From Desulfovibrionales bacterium (GTDB taxonomy: Bacteria > Desulfobacterota > Desulfovibrionia > Desulfovibrionales > Desulfonatronaceae): DNA of 64,000 bases. The notes below the pieces were generated by a model. It saw only the letters and a program-made list of their open reading frames with translations. It was not told where the DNA came from and searched no databases. The translations under genes and the position numbers were made by a program. Shown one piece after another: positions 61,581-64,000 of the stretch. The stretch spans positions 42,378 through 106,377 of the forward strand of contig REDL01000050.1 of NCBI GenBank assembly GCA_007693505.1. Reading direction: 5' to 3'. The number at the start of each line of letters is the position of its first letter. The stretch's first letter is position 1.

Positions 61581-62426
61581 TCATTTGTTCAAGAAATTTG
61601 CCCTAAAATGTGAACCGTAAGTATACCTGATCATGTTTTGCGGCATCAATCGGAAAAGCAAACGCAGGCATGGGTAGATCATATATGGATGAAAACCGTA
61701 AAGTTTTCGGATTCCGTGGATATAAATATTGAATTCATCAATCGCTTTTGCTTTGCTCCGTCGAGTATATAATTTCGGGCTTTTCCGGAACTTGAGGACC
61801 ACCTCTGGAATATTGGCCATGGGGATATTGTCGGTGACCAGTCGATACCACAGTTGAATATCGCTGTTGCTGTTGTCGGCCGCTTCTTTTCCGAGAGGAG
61901 CGGAATATCTGTATCCAAGGTCAAACAAACCCCTGCGGAAACAAACAGTTGGGTGCGCAAAAGGACATCCTCTTGGTATGAATTTCTTTATCTCCTCGAA
62001 GGAACTAGGGTAGACACGAATAAATGTCTCTGGATTTTCTGAACTGAACTCCTCAATACTTCCGCCGAGCACCATGATTTCCGGATGCTTTTTGAGATAA
62101 TTAATCTGCCTGGAAAAACGATCCTCGAGACAAATATCATCGGCATCCATCCGGAAAATGAATTCTTCATCATCCAAATTATCTATCAACTTGTTCAGGG
62201 AAAAGGCCAAGCCGGCATTACTTTGGTTACGAATTATCTTGTAGAAAAAATCTGCTTCGGATGCTATGAGGGAAGAAAGTGAGCTAGGCAGTTCTCCATC
62301 GATGCAAAGATAGGTTCGAATGTTCTGGAGCCCAATTTTTTGATGTTTTATGCTCTGAATTGCATCAATAAAAATTGCAGCATCATCATTTTTGTAAATA
62401 GAAATTAAAACGGCAACAGGTTGCAT
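61581..62426 (-). CDS. Family 2 glycosyltransferase
   Basis: The 281-residue protein has a GT-A fold: VAVLISIYKNDDAAIFIDAIQSI, FFYKIIRNQSNAGLAFSLNKLI and the DXD motif FIFRMDADDI. A C-terminal basic segment could touch the membrane. It likely adds a sugar in surface polysaccharide assembly; donor and acceptor are unknown. It ends the glycosyltransferase cluster, 6 bases after the GT4 gene. Bases 61382-61580 hold the hip promoter and nothing else I recognise. Confidence 0.87.
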   Translation of the reverse strand: MQPVAVLISIYKNDDAAIFIDAIQSIKHQKIGLQNIRTYLCIDGELPSSLSSLIASEADFFYKIIRNQSNAGLAFSLNKLIDNLDDEEFIFRMDADDICLEDRFSRQINYLKKHPEIMVLGGSIEEFSSENPETFIRVYPSSFEEIKKFIPRGCPFAHPTVCFRRGLFDLGYRYSAPLGKEAADNSNSDIQLWYRLVTDNIPMANIPEVVLKFRKSPKLYTRRSKAKAIDEFNIYIHGIRKLYGFHPYMIYPCLRLLFRLMPQNMIRYTYGSHFRANFLNK

Positions 62427-62432
62427 AGTTGA

Positions 62433-63545
62433 CTAGCCTATTAACATGTTGAGATATAATTCTTGATATTTTTGAGACATTTTTTTTGCATCGAGATGAT
62501 TTCTTGCAACATTCAGAGCTGCATTTTTATTATCGTCTGTGAAACACATATCCTGAATAATTCTGGATAGTTGTTTGCATTTTCCGACAGAAAAAAAAGC
62601 TCCAGAATTTTTGTCGTGTCTGATTATTTCCCTGTGCGGAGGGATGTCAGATAGTATGCATGGCAATCCGCAGGCCAATGCTTCAAGAACAGAGTTAGGT
62701 AAACCTTCTGCTTTGGAAGCAGAAATGAAAACATCAGCTGCTTGCAAAAAAGGTAAGACATTTTTATGGTAACCTGAAAAAATAATGTCTGAGTTATTAT
62801 TGTATTTGTTGCGTAATTTATTTTTTAATTCACCAGTTCCAATTATAATTAATATAGAATGACTATTTGCAATATTAAATGCTTGCAAAATTGTTTCTGG
62901 ATCTTTGCGTACTGAAAGTTGGCCAATACTAATAAAAATATAAGCATCAGCAGGCAAATTAAGTTTTTTTCTAATTATTTTTTTTTCTTCCAAAGTCACT
63001 GGTTTAAAATGTGTGGTGTCTACGCCATTGAATATGTAGAGTGGTGAAATTTGGTGAATTCTTAAATCTTCAGCTACACCTTGTGAAACGGCGACGACAG
63101 GATTAATTCCGCGGAGCATTTTATAGTGCCAGGCTGCCATTAACCTTCCTATGAAACCATAGGCCATAGGATAATCAGCACAAGGGTAGTTCTGGATTGT
63201 TGCTACTCGCTGACACTGGCCCAGGAATAATGCTGAACAGGTATCCGCTCGAATTCCCTGGGTATGAATGACATCAGGTCTTATTTTGTCAATTGCATTC
63301 AGGAGGCTGGACTTCGCACGAAAAACGCCCTCAAATCTGCCCATATTCAACGAAGTTAAAGATGCTTCAATTTTCAGGAAATCATACCAGCGACTGTCCT
63401 TTGGTTCTGGCGAGAGCGTGACAATCGTCGATTGGAAAATTTTATGATCCAAGTATTTAATTATATTGTATAGTTGGTTAGTGACACCAGTTTGTTGTAA
63501 AGTGCTTTGTATGTAAAGGATTTTTTTGCGTGATGAATGTTCCAT
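62433..63545 (-). CDS. Family 4 glycosyltransferase
   Basis: The 370-residue protein is a GT-B enzyme: KKILYIQSTLQQTGVTNQLY at the N-terminus, FISIGQLSVRKDPETILQAF, and the C-terminal sugar-nucleotide motif SASKAEGLPNSVLEALACGLPCILSDIPPHREII (conserved EX7E). Base composition is clearly AT-richer than the window average, in line with a transferred polysaccharide locus. Confidence 0.88.
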   Translation of the reverse strand: MEHSSRKKILYIQSTLQQTGVTNQLYNIIKYLDHKIFQSTIVTLSPEPKDSRWYDFLKIEASLTSLNMGRFEGVFRAKSSLLNAIDKIRPDVIHTQGIRADTCSALFLGQCQRVATIQNYPCADYPMAYGFIGRLMAAWHYKMLRGINPVVAVSQGVAEDLRIHQISPLYIFNGVDTTHFKPVTLEEKKIIRKKLNLPADAYIFISIGQLSVRKDPETILQAFNIANSHSILIIIGTGELKNKLRNKYNNNSDIIFSGYHKNVLPFLQAADVFISASKAEGLPNSVLEALACGLPCILSDIPPHREIIRHDKNSGAFFSVGKCKQLSRIIQDMCFTDDNKNAALNVARNHLDAKKMSQKYQELYLNMLIG

Positions 63546-63572
63546 ATTAATGGTATTTTTTTGAAAATATAA

Positions 63573-64000
63573 TTATTTTATCACATTATGCATGTTGTCA
63601 CTTTTGACATATCCAAGCATAGTCTTGATCTTTTTTCTAACAAATATTGGAAAATAAGTTATTGTATGTGATAAAATATGTCTAGAGTATAATGTAATAA
63701 TTGTTATAAATGACTTGAATATTCCAAAATATTTATAAACAAAATAAAATAATTCATTAAATGCCTTGCTGCTTGCGCCACCACTTCGCATTGTTGAGAG
63801 TACAGTGTCTATTTTTTTGAAAGAAAAACGATATCTAAACATATCGATCATAAGTATTTTATCAGAAACTATTTTATATTCTGAATTAAATATAATATTT
63901 TTATAACATATAGTATTGATAAAAATAGCAGGATGTATGTGGAAAGCAATCAAGTTGCTATCTTTTTTTGGTACATCTATTGAAAGAACTCTTTGCAAGC
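63573..64000 (-). CDS. C-terminal part of a glycosyltransferase (cut by window edge)
   Basis: The visible 142 residues contain SEYKIVSDKILMIDMF, then FKKIDTVLSTMRSGGAS, the C-terminal pattern of family 2 glycosyltransferases. The N-terminal catalytic part lies beyond base 64000. Very AT-rich. Same strand as the two genes that follow. Confidence 0.6.
   Translation of the reverse strand, partial: LQRVLSIDVPKKDSNLIAFHIHPAIFINTICYKNIIFNSEYKIVSDKILMIDMFRYRFSFKKIDTVLSTMRSGGASSKAFNELFYFVYKYFGIFKSFITIITLYSRHILSHTITYFPIFVRKKIKTMLGYVKSDNMHNVIK

Overview
The window looks like a chromosome segment of a sulfate-reducing deltaproteobacterium of the Desulfovibrionales type. The evidence is a tetraheme cytochrome of the Tmc kind, a complete hmcABCDEF operon with a 16-heme HmcA, an orange-protein (Orp) cluster with two ferredoxin-bearing MinD-like ATPases and a sigma54 activator, a Re-citrate-synthase-like enzyme, and a bacterial STT3-type oligosaccharyltransferase. 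The species cannot be named from the sequence. No rRNA, tRNA or CRISPR array was seen.

Layout. 1-6.4 kb (minus strand): start of a tmc operon (tmcA and a second, cut-off gene) preceded by a sensor kinase with two c-type heme motifs, then a CoA-disulfide/persulfide reductase with a rhodanese domain paired with a universal stress protein. 6.6-12.5 kb: orp cluster, consisting of a PAS-sigma54 activator, a convincing -24/-12 promoter, NifX-like proteins, two MinD/Mrp-like Fe-S ATPases, a receiver-like protein and a DUF5320 protein. 13.0-23.5 kb (minus): a hybrid REC-PAS-kinase, a single-domain response regulator, a tandem Usp protein and hmcABCDEF. 24.0-29.4 kb (minus): the conserved rpmH-rnpA-yidD-yidC-jag-mnmE block ending in an RseC-like gene; rpmH lies inside the rnpA frame. 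29.6-34.4 kb: radical SAM protein, HIT protein, IHF/HU, RlpA, Re-citrate-synthase-like enzyme with a sensor-type C-terminal domain.

34.4-36.7 kb is a toxin-antitoxin patch (Gp49/XRE, HicB, PrlF-YhaV). 36.8-46.8 kb: TRAP transporter DctPQM, cyclophilin, Usp, SagB-type nitroreductase with an amphi-Trp protein, NamZ-like muramidase, adenine deaminase, NYN-cold-shock protein. 47.1-48.2 kb: sigma70 promoter, GEMM-I (c-di-GMP type) riboswitch, type IV pilin, terminator, and a 5' relic of a group II intron directly after the terminator. 48.8-50.7 kb: two VapBC-like modules. 50.8-54.4 kb: STT3/PglB oligosaccharyltransferase convergent with a WecA-like sugar-phosphate transferase.

54.4-61.4 kb is a scrambled accessory region: three AAA/DUF4143 ATPases, a transposase relic, a 194-bp duplicate of the wecA 5' end, a nucleotidyltransferase beside a broken partner gene, and hipBA. 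61.6-64 kb is an AT-rich block of glycosyltransferases running off the end, probably a surface polysaccharide locus.

Two themes link the genes. One is transmembrane electron transfer (Tmc, Hmc) with its own heme- and cysteine-bearing PAS regulators. The other is the cell surface: c-di-GMP-controlled pilin, oligosaccharyltransferase, WecA and glycosyltransferases. The accessory gaps are rich in toxin-antitoxin modules and palindromic repeats.
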